A DNA stretch of 64,000 nucleotides from Thermoplasmatales archaeon (lineage in GTDB: Archaea; Thermoplasmatota; Thermoplasmata; Thermoplasmatales; GCA-001856825), in NCBI GenBank assembly GCA_026127935.1, contig JAJSLL010000009.1:1-64000 (forward strand), in the 5' to 3' direction. The position numbers were made by a program, and so were the translations under genes. Below the pieces are notes generated by a model that ran no database searches, was not told the DNA's origin, and was given only the letters and a program-made list of their open reading frames with translations. Below, piece after piece: positions 1 to 9,124 of the stretch. Each line of letters starts with the position of its first letter. Position 1 is the first letter of the stretch.

Positions 1-529
<529 letters not shown>

Positions 530-549
530 TTCTGATTGATTCTACCTTG

Positions 550-560
550 AAATATATAGG
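550..560 (-). promoter_or_regulatory. TATA element just upstream of 16S rRNA
   Basis: On the minus strand the sequence CCTATATATTT sits with its centre about 26 nt before the mature 16S 5' end. This is the normal TATA-to-start distance in archaea, so transcription could start almost exactly at the mature rRNA end. If so, there is little room for the 5' half of a classic 16S processing stem. Assignment rests on sequence and spacing only. Confidence 0.55.
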
Positions 561-918
561 ATTGCGGAATGGACTATCTCTTCCCATCTCAGATTCGAAA
601 ATAGTACTCGAATCCTCATTCATTTCGCCGCTCAGGAACCAGACTTTCATGCTGTCCAAAAGGACTATCTAGCCTGTCGCATGTAACGGCAAAAGACAGT
701 AAAGTCAACACGCTATATTAGCTTTCTGGTTACGTCTTTTGCTCAAAAATTTCACTCTACTTAATTCAAAAAAATTTGGATTAGTACGTTTGGCTGGAAT
801 ATGATTCAGCTTTGCTCGATCAAAGGGATTATTGTCACTCTATGATCTCTTAAATAGTGTAATATGTTCAGAAATAATTAGAAAAAAAAGAAAAATCAAA
901 TTGGTCCTGTGTGTCTTC
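561..918. other. Intergenic region between 16S rRNA and cytochrome b
   Basis: No coding potential is visible. The region has a 9-nt direct repeat, ggactatct, at 571-579 and 662-670. It also has a short dyad, attcga/tcgaat, at 593-598 and 608-613, and an A-rich stretch near 880-900 just past the cytochrome b stop codon that could act in termination. Additional upstream rRNA promoters could lie here, but none is convincing. Confidence 0.5.
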
Positions 919-2520
919 TCATTCACTGAACGCTAGGGAACGATACAGTTTCAGTGTAGCTGAACCTGTCAGAAAGATAAGACCCAAACCTACTCCATAC
1001 AAGGCTTGAGCTATTTGGGGGGTTGTTTGGAAGACGGATATCACTGACAAGATCGCAATTGCACTTATACCGAACAAGCTGCCAAAAACTACATGGCCTT
1101 TGCTCGACATCTTTTTCTGAACGGGATCGAATTTCAATCCGTATATCAGACCGTATGCCGTAAGTGTCGAGATCGCCAGTACCACGAGAAGGAATATCAA
1201 CGCCGTTAGATAATAGAAATCTGGATTTTGCAGAGTAGCGTACAGCGCAATTCCGCTCATAATGGCTATGAAAGCTATGAATGGAGTGATTGCGTATATT
1301 TTCCAGACTCTGTCCCCGAGCTTTGATTTTCCTGAATCCACGTAAACAGCTAATCGGTACACAATCGGAATGATAACTACCAATGGGACAACGAAGAACA
1401 ATAAGCCCTCGATGTTGCTCACCGGAATACCTGGTTGGAGCGCCCCCCATGCTGAGAGCCCGATCAGATAGAACACTCCAATTATTCCGGTTGAAACCAT
1501 CAGATGTCGCGGACGGATCTTCAGTGTTTGGGACCTTTCAAAGTAGGGGATTGCTAGCAGATATATCAGAGGCATTCCTGTAAATAGGACCACAGCCCAA
1601 AACGGTCCAAGCGTTGACGATATCCCGAAGTCAAGTTCCTTATAAACAAATAAAAGGAACCATGGGGGATACGGTGGTATTGAAGACGCTAGTGGACTGG
1701 AGACGGATACTGAGGGGAAAGGTGAGAAGAGCGGTGGTACATTCGGCAGAAGTGCGATGACGGAAGGGATTATGAATATGAGTGCAAGAGTGAACAGTGT
1801 CACTTGGATCATGTAGATGAGGTTGTGGGGGTACCAAGGCTTGTACATTCCATCATCTTTGTCTATTGCAGGGACCTTATAATTGACTTCCTTCGGATGG
1901 GGCATTATCGTGTTGTATTCAGCGAGGAAAAAGTGCATTGCAAAGATCAGCATTATCCCCGCAGCGAGCACAATGTGCCATCCCTCCAGTCTGGTGAACA
2001 GAGACAAATTTGTTCCGGTTCCAAGAACTATCAAGGAAAGATATTTCCCAATAAACGGAAATCCGTTTGCGATTCCTCTTCCTACATCAGTTGCATCAGC
2101 GGATAGGACGTCGCCTGTCATGGAGTAACCGAAATAGGCTACAGCTACGGTGAGGACTAGCAGCAATATCCCGCTCAACCACTGCATCTCCCTCGGCTTC
2201 TTGTATGCACCCACAAACATATTTCTGAGCAGGTGGATATACACAAGGGCAATCATTATGTACGCACCGTAGAGGTGGGTACTCAGGATCAAGCCACCGT
2301 AAGGAACCTTAAGCAATGCCTCGGTGCTTGCATATGCGTTGGAGGGTTGGTAATAGAAATATATCAGGAGCCCTGTGAGTGCTTCATAAAAGAAGGCTAT
2401 CATTATCATTGCACCGGTCCAGAACCAGATTCCCCCCTTCTTCCTCATGTAATCTGGAACTCTTCTTGGAATGGGTTGTGGTTCGTTCATCACTTTTTCT
2501 AACAGACTTTTGTCGCTCAT
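919..2520 (-). CDS. Cytochrome b of a bc1/b6f-like complex
   Basis: Membrane subunit that carries quinol electrons through two b hemes in the cytoplasmic membrane. Two histidine pairs lie at residues 82/96 and 182/196, each pair 14 apart as in the cytochrome b family, inside transmembrane helices 2 and 4. The N-terminal half (about 1-225) matches the four-helix cytochrome b6 core. The C-terminal half adds at least six further hydrophobic helices, giving about 533 residues, longer than mitochondrial cytochrome b. The start at 2520 is chosen because GGTGATC lies just before it; an ATG at 2535 overlaps the Rieske stop codon and is possible. It is the last gene of a cupredoxin-Rieske-cytochrome b operon. 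The partner oxidase is not in this window. Confidence 0.9.
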   Translation of the reverse strand: MSDKSLLEKVMNEPQPIPRRVPDYMRKKGGIWFWTGAMIMIAFFYEALTGLLIYFYYQPSNAYASTEALLKVPYGGLILSTHLYGAYIMIALVYIHLLRNMFVGAYKKPREMQWLSGILLLVLTVAVAYFGYSMTGDVLSADATDVGRGIANGFPFIGKYLSLIVLGTGTNLSLFTRLEGWHIVLAAGIMLIFAMHFFLAEYNTIMPHPKEVNYKVPAIDKDDGMYKPWYPHNLIYMIQVTLFTLALIFIIPSVIALLPNVPPLFSPFPSVSVSSPLASSIPPYPPWFLLFVYKELDFGISSTLGPFWAVVLFTGMPLIYLLAIPYFERSQTLKIRPRHLMVSTGIIGVFYLIGLSAWGALQPGIPVSNIEGLLFFVVPLVVIIPIVYRLAVYVDSGKSKLGDRVWKIYAITPFIAFIAIMSGIALYATLQNPDFYYLTALIFLLVVLAISTLTAYGLIYGLKFDPVQKKMSSKGHVVFGSLFGISAIAILSVISVFQTTPQIAQALYGVGLGLIFLTGSATLKLYRSLAFSE

Positions 2521-2531
2521 TTGATCACCTT

Positions 2532-3230
2532 TCATGTTGTGGTCACAACCGTCCCACTGGTTGTGATTGAATTGCCACCTGTAAGATCTGAAGAGTGCCC
2601 GTAGATGGTAGGTCCAACCATCATAGTCGCCGCGTAAGTGTCCGTTGAAGAATCGTACGAGAGGGTGATGCTTGGTAGCGGTGCCTTCGTTGGTCCGGCT
2701 GTAACACTGAAACCAGTATATGGATCATAAGTGCTGCCGTGGCAGCTGCAGTGAATTTTCCCCGAAAAAGTCGATGAAGTTGGGGAATAGAATCTGAGTT
2801 CAGGAGGCACACAGCCTAGATGCTGGCATATCGCAGATGCGGATACAACTGATCCGTATGGCCCTACTCCCCCAGGCGACTGGAATGAGCCTCCAGTAGC
2901 CGGAATAGGAACGGTGACTGGAGATATCTTCACATCGCTGTTGCTAGAATCACCTAATCTTAAGAGAAAGTTAGGTTCATTCTGCAGAGGATAATTGAAG
3001 GTGACTACGGCTGGATCGTTCACCGTCAAATCCGAAGTGTGAACTGAACTCCCGCTTGGCAAGACTAAGGTGAGGACTGGAAATGATGTTTCACCTCCAG
3101 ATACCGTTGGTATGACATACTGCACAACACTCCTCAGTGTCCCGATCATTCCCGCCCCTATTACCAGAACTCCCATTATCTTCAAGAAGTTCCTCTTATG
3201 TTCATCCGGTTGTCTTTCTGATGGTGTCAG
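2532..3230 (-). CDS. Rieske iron-sulfur protein, probable CUG start
   Basis: Carries the [2Fe-2S] cluster of the cytochrome b complex. The cluster boxes are CQHLGC (ligands C135, H137) and CSCHGS (C161, H164), with C140 and C163 as the usual disulfide pair. The N-terminus has KRNFLK followed by one hydrophobic helix, which fits a Tat-type signal anchor, as known for Rieske proteins. No ATG, GTG or TTG lies between the upstream gene's stop and this motif. A CTG at 3230 is preceded by GAGGGG at a 6-nt gap and gives a sensible 232-residue protein. The only standard upstream start (3380) overlaps the cupredoxin gene by 140 nt. An internal TTG would cut into the Tat motif. Its stop overlaps a possible cytochrome b ATG. 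Confidence 0.88.
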   Translation of the reverse strand: MTPSERQPDEHKRNFLKIMGVLVIGAGMIGTLRSVVQYVIPTVSGGETSFPVLTLVLPSGSSVHTSDLTVNDPAVVTFNYPLQNEPNFLLRLGDSSNSDVKISPVTVPIPATGGSFQSPGGVGPYGSVVSASAICQHLGCVPPELRFYSPTSSTFSGKIHCSCHGSTYDPYTGFSVTAGPTKAPLPSITLSYDSSTDTYAATMMVGPTIYGHSSDLTGGNSITTSGTVVTTT

Positions 3231-3240
3231 ATTCTTCCCC

Positions 3241-4473
3241 TCACGAAACGTAGACGGAACCTTCCATCCATCCGGCTGTCGACATAGCTCCTTCCCAACC
3301 CGATGAGCCTGAACCGCATGGGACCTCGCACTGCCAGGTATAGTTTCCTGAGGTGATGCTGAAGGTTGTGGATACCACACTGGATGGAGTCAAAGGAATA
3401 TTCAGTACAATCTTGTTACCTGTAGCCAGAATGGTGAGTGTGTGAGCAATGTTACTGCTGGGTACCTGAGAAACAGTAGAACCACCCGATATGTTGATGC
3501 CGTTGCTGCCTTCAGTAGAGTTCACATTTGTGTTGTTTACTATGGAGATCTGGTTGTTGGTTGTGCCTGCGACTGCTGCATACTGGGATGCAACTGGCCC
3601 TACACCGTCGTCGAAGTTAATGACCGTCAGGCTTATCTCCACCTTGGACGGCAGCTTCAACTGAGTGGTGGAATACAAACTTCCGTTCTCTAAGACATAG
3701 AAGGCAGGTTGATTCCCGACACTCTGATTAAAGAAGTTGTTTGTCGTGACCACTAAGGTCAGACTGTATGGTTGAGACGATGGTGTGGATACCGTTGGAG
3801 AAGAGTAAACGGTGCCTGCCATCCAACCTGGAGTATTCATAGCTCCTTCCCAGCCAGATGAGCCAGAGCCACAGGCAACCTCGCACTGCCAGGAGTAACT
3901 GCCAGAGCTCAGTGTGAATGATGTTTGAATAATCGAAGAGGGCGTGATCGGTATATTCACCACGACTGTTGCCCCACTAAATATAGTGAAAGTGTGAGCA
4001 ATGTTATCATTAGGGACCTGGGAAACTTTCTGGCCCCCTATAACGCTTATGTTTTGTCCGTTGTAAGTGGAATTCACATTTGTGTTATTGATTATGGAGA
4101 TCTGGTCATTAGTGGTACCTGTGACGTTGTCGTACTGTGTCGCTACCGACCCGACTCCATCGTCATAATTTATGATAGTCAGATCTATTTTTTTATTTGA
4201 CGGGAGCGTTATGTTTGCTGTAGATTGGAGCTTGCCTCCACTCAGAATATAAAAGGCCGGTTGGTCTCCAACCGAACTATTGTACTGATTGTTCGTTGTC
4301 ACTACTAATGTCAGAGAGTAGTAGTTGCTACCTCCACTGCTGTTGTTCGTCGTTCCGTGGGAACCACTCGGAGATGCTGTAGAAATGGCGTGGTCGTACG
4401 CCACTCCTATGCCTAGTCCGCCAATTATCACTATGGCGACTACAACTGCGTAAAATGTCTTTTCTGAAAGCAT
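3241..4473 (-). CDS. Membrane-anchored protein with two tandem cupredoxin domains (sulfocyanin/CuA-like)
   Basis: Probable extracytoplasmic copper electron carrier of 410 residues. Residues 7-25 form a signal anchor. Then come a Ser/Gly/Asn-rich linker and two homologous domains at about 52-225 and 235-410, which share long blocks such as VGxQPAFY, INxDDGVG and CGSGSSGWEGAM. Candidate copper ligands are H160, C197, C201, M212 in domain 1 and H344, C382, C386, M397 in domain 2. The CxxxC spacing recalls CuA sites, but the usual second histidine between cysteine and methionine is absent in both. First gene of the operon with Rieske and cytochrome b. The name sulfocyanin is based on context and fold, so the exact copper-site type is open. 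Confidence 0.75.
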   Translation of the reverse strand: MLSEKTFYAVVVAIVIIGGLGIGVAYDHAISTASPSGSHGTTNNSSGGSNYYSLTLVVTTNNQYNSSVGDQPAFYILSGGKLQSTANITLPSNKKIDLTIINYDDGVGSVATQYDNVTGTTNDQISIINNTNVNSTYNGQNISVIGGQKVSQVPNDNIAHTFTIFSGATVVVNIPITPSSIIQTSFTLSSGSYSWQCEVACGSGSSGWEGAMNTPGWMAGTVYSSPTVSTPSSQPYSLTLVVTTNNFFNQSVGNQPAFYVLENGSLYSTTQLKLPSKVEISLTVINFDDGVGPVASQYAAVAGTTNNQISIVNNTNVNSTEGSNGINISGGSTVSQVPSSNIAHTLTILATGNKIVLNIPLTPSSVVSTTFSITSGNYTWQCEVPCGSGSSGWEGAMSTAGWMEGSVYVS

Positions 4474-4611
4474 ATTAAGTCGGTAAAATAATTTTACGAT
4501 GGTATATTACGTATCGTGCACATTTAGGCGCAGAGCAATACACAAATAAGTGCAAACTTCTTCAAAAAATTACAAACATAACAATTTTAAACTTATTGTA
4601 TATAGTTATTA

Positions 4612-5175
4612 ATGGCCAGACTCAACATCTCTCTTACAAATGATCAAGCCAAGATAATTCAGGATCTAGGCAAGGAAGAGGGTAAAACAATTAGCTCTGT
4701 CATTACTGAATCGGTAGACTTGTACGCCAAGTTGAAAGAGAAGCATATCAACAGAGATCAAATCGAGAATTTGATCAGTTTTCATGAGATTTCAACTGCA
4801 ATAGGAGCGGTTCCCATATCGGCAATAATGCTGGATCTCAGCGTATCCGCTGCTCTAAAGTGTTCTGAGGATGAAGTTATGAAAATGTGGTGCGACAGGG
4901 GACACATTTTTGGTGAACTGGTAAGGGGAATCGCCAAAGACATCACCGAGCTAGCAAGATTGGTCAAGCAGTACGAAACGTTCCTTCCAACAGATCGTTT
5001 AGAAATAAGGAGTTACGAAGATGAAGTGGAACTTCTTTTGATCGGGAGTGGTTATTCGGTTGCTGCATCCAAAGTAACAGCAGAAGGGGCTAAATGCTTC
5101 CTGATGGAATATGGGTTCAAGAATTTCGAACAACAGGTCGCAGAAGGATTTGTGAGAATCAGAGGAACGCCGTAA
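4612..5175 (+). CDS. Ribbon-helix-helix transcription regulator
   Basis: The N-terminal 45 residues (MARLNISLTNDQAKIIQDL and the following helix) fit a ribbon-helix-helix DNA-binding domain: a short amphipathic strand followed by two helices with TISSVI at the turn. Residues 50-187 form a mostly helical domain I do not recognise. A TATA-like TTTTAAACTTA about 25 nt before the ATG suggests a leaderless transcript. The gene is divergent from the cupredoxin-Rieske-cytochrome b operon and precedes tatA, so it is a plausible local regulator of electron transport and export genes. That role is inference. Confidence 0.7.
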   Translation: MARLNISLTNDQAKIIQDLGKEEGKTISSVITESVDLYAKLKEKHINRDQIENLISFHEISTAIGAVPISAIMLDLSVSAALKCSEDEVMKMWCDRGHIFGELVRGIAKDITELARLVKQYETFLPTDRLEIRSYEDEVELLLIGSGYSVAASKVTAEGAKCFLMEYGFKNFEQQVAEGFVRIRGTP

Positions 5176-5280
5176 ACGTCGATACAGAACCAAATCAAAT
5201 CCCTTGATCGATTATACAATTGCCCCTGAATTCTTAGAAAAGTATTTCGTAGATCCTTTTAGTTCGGCTTCCGGAACTGA

Positions 5281-5300
5281 GTTTGCGCAAGTTTGTGCAA
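5281..5300. repeat. Tandem 10-nt repeat GTTTGYGCAA upstream of tatA
   Basis: Two adjacent copies, gtttgcgcaa and gtttgtgcaa, differ at one base. Together they are also close to a dyad (TTTGC...GCAAA). A related gtgcaaac occurs at 4550-4557 in the divergent promoter region of the RHH gene. The location 60-80 nt before tatA suggests a regulator-binding site, perhaps for the neighbouring RHH protein. Confidence 0.4.
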
Positions 5301-5358
5301 ATCGGTGTAATGCCAGTTTTTTACATAAATCACCATTATGTTAATATAGACGACTTAA

Positions 5359-5568
5359 ATGCAAACTCAGATGTTAGGTAGTCCGACAGACTGGATAATA
5401 TTGATCGTGGTCGTTCTGCTGGTTCTCGGCGGATCAAAGAAGATACCCGAAGTCGCTAAAGCACTAGGTCGCGCAATGGGTGAATTCAGGAAGGGACGGA
5501 TGGAAGTCGAGAGAGAAATTAGCGAGGCGACAAAATCCGAAGCCCCAAAACCCGAGCCCCCTAATTGA
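5359..5568 (+). CDS. tatA: Sec-independent protein translocase TatA
   Basis: Pore-forming subunit of the twin-arginine translocase, which exports folded cofactor-containing proteins. The 69-residue protein has one N-terminal hydrophobic helix (IILIVVVLLVLGG), the hinge GGSKKIPEVAKALGRAMGEF typical of TatA, then a charged amphipathic helix and a Pro-rich tail. This matches the family's usual size and order. tatC lies 800 nt further on the opposite strand, separated by a crotonase-like gene. The Rieske protein nearby carries a Tat-like signal, giving a likely substrate. Confidence 0.93.
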   Translation: MQTQMLGSPTDWIILIVVVLLVLGGSKKIPEVAKALGRAMGEFRKGRMEVEREISEATKSEAPKPEPPN

Positions 5569-5634
5569 GCACCCATTGAATTGACAGAAATCAACACACA
5601 AGAGACCATACGGATTAGAGTTGATTATTGAATC

Positions 5635-6306
5635 TTATTTTTTACATCCTTCACACCATAGATAGTAGTCTAAGAAATCAATTTCTTCTTGTAGGAGTGT
5701 TTTCTCAAATTCTGGAAATTTTTTCCGCCTTACACTGTTGTAACTTAGATTTTGCAATTGCTTTGTTTTCTCAAATACATCTTGCATCATACTATCCTTT
5801 CCCGTCTCAACACCTTTAACTGCGAGGGATCCACCCTTTAACACTATCTTCTCCGGAATCGTATAGCTTCCAAGAAGCAAGACTGGTTCTTCTTTGTCCA
5901 AGACTATCTTGCTGTTTTCCGAGAAGAATGTCTCGTCTCCTAGGAGTGCAAGAGAGAGACCGTTGTTAATAGCAGTTCCGTTTATGGCAGTGAAAATTGG
6001 TTTTTCAAGGGCTATCCAGAAAAGGACTAAGCTCTGAATTCTCTTGTAGTAATCTCTGAGGTCTGCATAGCTCTTGTTTTCTGGAACAGAAATACCCCTC
6101 GAGAAGATGTAGTTAGACCCAGTCAAGAGGACTGATGATACCTGATCATCCAGGGCTGCGATAGAGAAGACCCTGATGAGTTCCTCCAGAAGCGTGTTAT
6201 CGATGTGTCCCGGAGAGAGCAGAGTGACTACGCCAACAGTTTCCTCTCTCCAGAATGATATCTTTTTGAACCCTTCGACCGAAGGCGCTGAAGATTTGTG
6301 AGTCAT
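5635..6306 (-). CDS. Enoyl-CoA hydratase/isomerase (crotonase) family protein
   Basis: The 223-residue protein fits the crotonase fold: an early beta segment VGVVTLLSPGHIDNTL, an oxyanion-type FSRGISVPE segment near residue 68, and the ITAINGTAINNGLSLAL-like segment near 107-123 where the family usually has NGxAxGGG. The second glycine-rich turn is altered to INNG, and the expected acidic catalytic residues are not obvious, so it may not be a standard hydratase. The C-terminus is short (family usually about 260 residues) and ends in a CEGC pair. It sits between tatA and tatC, probably upstream of nothing else on its strand. Substrate unknown. Confidence 0.65.
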   Translation of the reverse strand: MTHKSSAPSVEGFKKISFWREETVGVVTLLSPGHIDNTLLEELIRVFSIAALDDQVSSVLLTGSNYIFSRGISVPENKSYADLRDYYKRIQSLVLFWIALEKPIFTAINGTAINNGLSLALLGDETFFSENSKIVLDKEEPVLLLGSYTIPEKIVLKGGSLAVKGVETGKDSMMQDVFEKTKQLQNLSYNSVRRKKFPEFEKTLLQEEIDFLDYYLWCEGCKK

Positions 6307-6378
6307 TTTTCATACCCTCTTTGTAAATTATCAGCTTATATGTTATTCAACTTATAGTTTTGTCCCGCACTGCAGTGT

Positions 6379-7209
6379 TTACGTTGAAGTTGATTTCTGC
6401 TCCACCCGGAGTCGCTTGTCCAGAATCCATTTGGCTAGGAGCGCGCCAGAAAAATAAAGGGCAATTATAATGAGCGCTATCGTTGTCTCCATAATTCCAC
6501 CTGTTGCTCCTGGTGAAATGAGCAGAGCTACGAAGAATGCACCTATGATCGCATATCTCCAGTTCTTGAACCAGAAAGATGGTGGAACTACCCCAACATA
6601 TGAGAGAGAAAACACAATTATCGGCGTCTCGAAAATTGCACCCATCCCAGCGGTTATCAATACCACTATCGAAACAAACTGCAGTATCCCAAGGGTGGGA
6701 AGCACGTCCACATCCAGGGCAAAAGCATAAATGACGTGAAAGAGAATAGGCATGATTAGCTTCAACGCAAATACGACCCCCACAACAAACAGGATCAATA
6801 TCGGTATTATCGAAAATGTTACTGCCTTCCTCTCTCTCGGATATAGGGCGGTCTTGGAGAAACTTAAAAACTGGAATGCAAGGACTGGGATGACAATAGA
6901 TATCGAGAAGGCAAGTGAAATGTAGACAACACTCACGACTATGTCAAAAGGGGCAACGTTGATCAGTACCATCTTGGGTGGCACTAGGGTAGTTTCCATC
7001 AGTTTCAGGAGAACGACAGAAAAACTGTTGTAGAATGAAGGAAACGGATAGAAGAGGTTGTAACCGTCTAGCCTGAATGGTACCGGTCCTAAAAGGAAAA
7101 GTCCGAAGAAAATTATAATGAAGACTATGATTGTTCCCTTCAGCCTCGCTAAAAGCTCGTCTACGTAAGTAAACAGCTTCCCTCCGAGTACTCCCTTATC
7201 CTGACTCAT
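6379..7209 (-). CDS. tatC: Sec-independent protein translocase TatC
   Basis: Multispanning Tat receptor subunit. Residues 12-24 hold FTYVDELLARLKG, matching the conserved HxxELRxR region of TatC with the functionally important glutamate. Six hydrophobic segments follow over 276 residues, including the conserved IPVLAFQFLSF-type helix followed by PRERKA and the GAIFETPIIVFSLSYVG segment, where the family has FxxExP. Length and topology fit TatC. Together with tatA at 5359 it completes a minimal TatAC system. Confidence 0.93.
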   Translation of the reverse strand: MSQDKGVLGGKLFTYVDELLARLKGTIIVFIIIFFGLFLLGPVPFRLDGYNLFYPFPSFYNSFSVVLLKLMETTLVPPKMVLINVAPFDIVVSVVYISLAFSISIVIPVLAFQFLSFSKTALYPRERKAVTFSIIPILILFVVGVVFALKLIMPILFHVIYAFALDVDVLPTLGILQFVSIVVLITAGMGAIFETPIIVFSLSYVGVVPPSFWFKNWRYAIIGAFFVALLISPGATGGIMETTIALIIIALYFSGALLAKWILDKRLRVEQKSTST

Positions 7210-7328
7210 CCTTATCTTTCGTAGGAGGACATTTAATACTGGTAAAATAATTATTGCAATTCTTTACCGAATTTTCCCCTCTCCCTGAATATGGACAGTA
7301 TTTTATTTTGAAACGGCATCACAGGCAG

Positions 7329-7946
7329 ATGGAAAGCAACATAATCCTTGCCCTAGATATTGAAGATAAGGAGAAGGCACTAAAAATGGCCACTGAAGTC
7401 AAGGGACTGGTAAAGGCTTACAAGGTTGGCTATCCACTCATTCTTTCAACAGGATCCAGTGTAGTCAAAGAGGTCTCAAAAATCGGCGAGGTGATCGTGG
7501 ACATCAAGATAGCTGACATACCCGATGTCTCTAGAGACATAGCCAAAAATCTGACGGAACAGGGCGCACAAGGAGTGATCATGCAAGGATTTGTGGGAAG
7601 AGATGTCGTCAGGGAAGTCAGAAAGGAGGCCAGGAACCTCTATATCGTGGCTGAGATGTCTCACCCTGGAAACACAGACTTCATATCCGGCAACTCGGAA
7701 AAGATAGCGGTGATGGCGAAGGAAGAAGGAGCTGATGGTATAGTTGCACCAGCCACGCATCCAGAGAGGATACGGGCTCTTAAGAAAATATCTGGTTTGA
7801 AAGCACTCTCCCCTGGGATCGGGACTCAAGGTGGAAGCTACAAAGTGGCTATGGACAACGGGGCAGACTACCTCATAATCGGAAGGAGCATAACTTTGTC
7901 TTCCGATCCGAAACAAAAAATTAAAGAATTATTGTCACAAAGGTGA
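7329..7946 (+). CDS. pyrF: Orotidine 5'-phosphate decarboxylase
   Basis: Last step of UMP synthesis: OMP to UMP plus CO2. The 205-residue protein has the catalytic cluster VDIKIADIPD (family D-x-K-x-x-D) at about residues 59-68. It also has a phosphate-binding end, SPGIG followed by DYLIIGRSI. ATG 7329 is preferred over an upstream in-frame ATG because a TATA-like AGTATTTTATTT is centred about 26 nt before it, fitting a leaderless start, and because the protein then begins at the first beta strand (NIILALD). The stop overlaps the GTG of the aconitase-X gene, so the two are co-transcribed. Confidence 0.93.
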   Translation: MESNIILALDIEDKEKALKMATEVKGLVKAYKVGYPLILSTGSSVVKEVSKIGEVIVDIKIADIPDVSRDIAKNLTEQGAQGVIMQGFVGRDVVREVRKEARNLYIVAEMSHPGNTDFISGNSEKIAVMAKEEGADGIVAPATHPERIRALKKISGLKALSPGIGTQGGSYKVAMDNGADYLIIGRSITLSSDPKQKIKELLSQR

Positions 7947-9124
7947 GGCAGTTGCAACTCACTAAAGAAGAAGAGAAGATATTCGAGGGGGAAATGGGAG
8001 ATGCACCGAAGCTCGCAATAAGGTTATTGTATTCTCTGGGAGAGCTGGGTGAGGCAGAGAGATTGATACCCATCAAGTCGGCTCACATTTCTGGTGTCTC
8101 ATATAAGAATGTTGGCGAAGGCGGGATACAGTTCCTCAAGAAAATGATGCACAAGGTTTCAGTTCCGACTTCTCTCAATCCACTGGGTTTTGATATCGAA
8201 AACGGTGGGCCAGTTGACATAGACGAAACGTTCCACAAGAAACAGATGGAGATAATTGAGATCTATCAGAAGATGGGAGTAATGAACAGCTTCACTTGCA
8301 CCCCATATTACTTTTACAACGAACCGAGTTTTGGAGATCACATCTCTTGGGCAGAGAGCTCCGCAATCATCTATGTGAACTCTCTCATAGGAGCGAGGAC
8401 CAACAGGGAGAGCGGTCCATCTGCTATGGCATCCGCCATAATAGGAAAGACCCCTGACAGCGGCCTCCACAGAGATGAAGGAAGAAAAGCGACAGTTGTC
8501 GTGAATGTAACGGAGAAACTTGACTATACGCGATTTGCCGCGCTCGGTCTCTTTCTCGGACCAAAATTGAACAAGAACATACCGATTATCAAGGGACAGA
8601 AAGAGACAAAAGGGATTGAACTGAAGGCTCTTTCAGCCGCCCTATCTGCAGTTTCATCCATTCCCATGTTCCACGTGGACGGGATAACGAAAGAAACGAG
8701 CCTTGTATCTGACTCCCCTGAAACGATAAACGTGGAGAAGAGTGACATAGATGAAACCATCAGTAAGAATTCAGCTCAAGAGGAACCGGAGCTCATCGCT
8801 ATAGGTTGTCCTCACCTTTCTTCTGAGGAGCTCGATTACGTAGCAAGATTGGTTAAGGGAAAGAAGAAGGTTGGACCAGACCTGTTCCTGTTTACTTCCA
8901 GAGAGGTCAAGGCACAATCGCTGGAATCCGTAAAGATCATTGAGAATTTTGGAGGAAAGGTATTTTCTGATACCTGCATGGTTGTTTCACCGCTGAGTAA
9001 TAAATACAGCAAAACTGGAACCAATTCTGGAAAAGCGACCTTCTATCTACCTCTAAAGGGATACGGGAACCAGAAGGTTGCCTTTATGGGAATATTGGAC
9101 TTGCTGAAGTGGGTGATAGGGTGA
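7943..9124 (+). CDS. Aconitase X catalytic subunit / phosphomevalonate dehydratase large subunit
   Basis: Member of the DUF521/aconitase-X family. In archaea, large and small subunits together dehydrate (R)-5-phosphomevalonate in the modified mevalonate pathway. Candidate iron-sulfur ligands are C119 (SFTCTPYY), C289 (IGCPHLS) and C345 (DTCMVVSP), the three cysteines expected. RTNRESGPSAMASAIIGKTP is the conserved substrate-site segment. 393 residues is normal for the large subunit. The GTG start overlaps the pyrF stop, and its own stop overlaps the small-subunit ATG (TGATG), so subunits are translationally coupled. Some aconitase-X proteins instead act on hydroxyproline, so the substrate is inferred. 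Confidence 0.85.
   Translation: MRQLQLTKEEEKIFEGEMGDAPKLAIRLLYSLGELGEAERLIPIKSAHISGVSYKNVGEGGIQFLKKMMHKVSVPTSLNPLGFDIENGGPVDIDETFHKKQMEIIEIYQKMGVMNSFTCTPYYFYNEPSFGDHISWAESSAIIYVNSLIGARTNRESGPSAMASAIIGKTPDSGLHRDEGRKATVVVNVTEKLDYTRFAALGLFLGPKLNKNIPIIKGQKETKGIELKALSAALSAVSSIPMFHVDGITKETSLVSDSPETINVEKSDIDETISKNSAQEEPELIAIGCPHLSSEELDYVARLVKGKKKVGPDLFLFTSREVKAQSLESVKIIENFGGKVFSDTCMVVSPLSNKYSKTGTNSGKATFYLPLKGYGNQKVAFMGILDLLKWVIG

Noticed and set aside
593-613. attcga/tcgaat dyad as a possible tRNA T-arm
   Set aside because: No matching acceptor stem, anticodon arm or D-arm nearby.
923-1450. 175-codon minus-strand frame inside cytochrome b
   Set aside because: Different frame of the well-supported cytochrome b gene; composition unlike protein.
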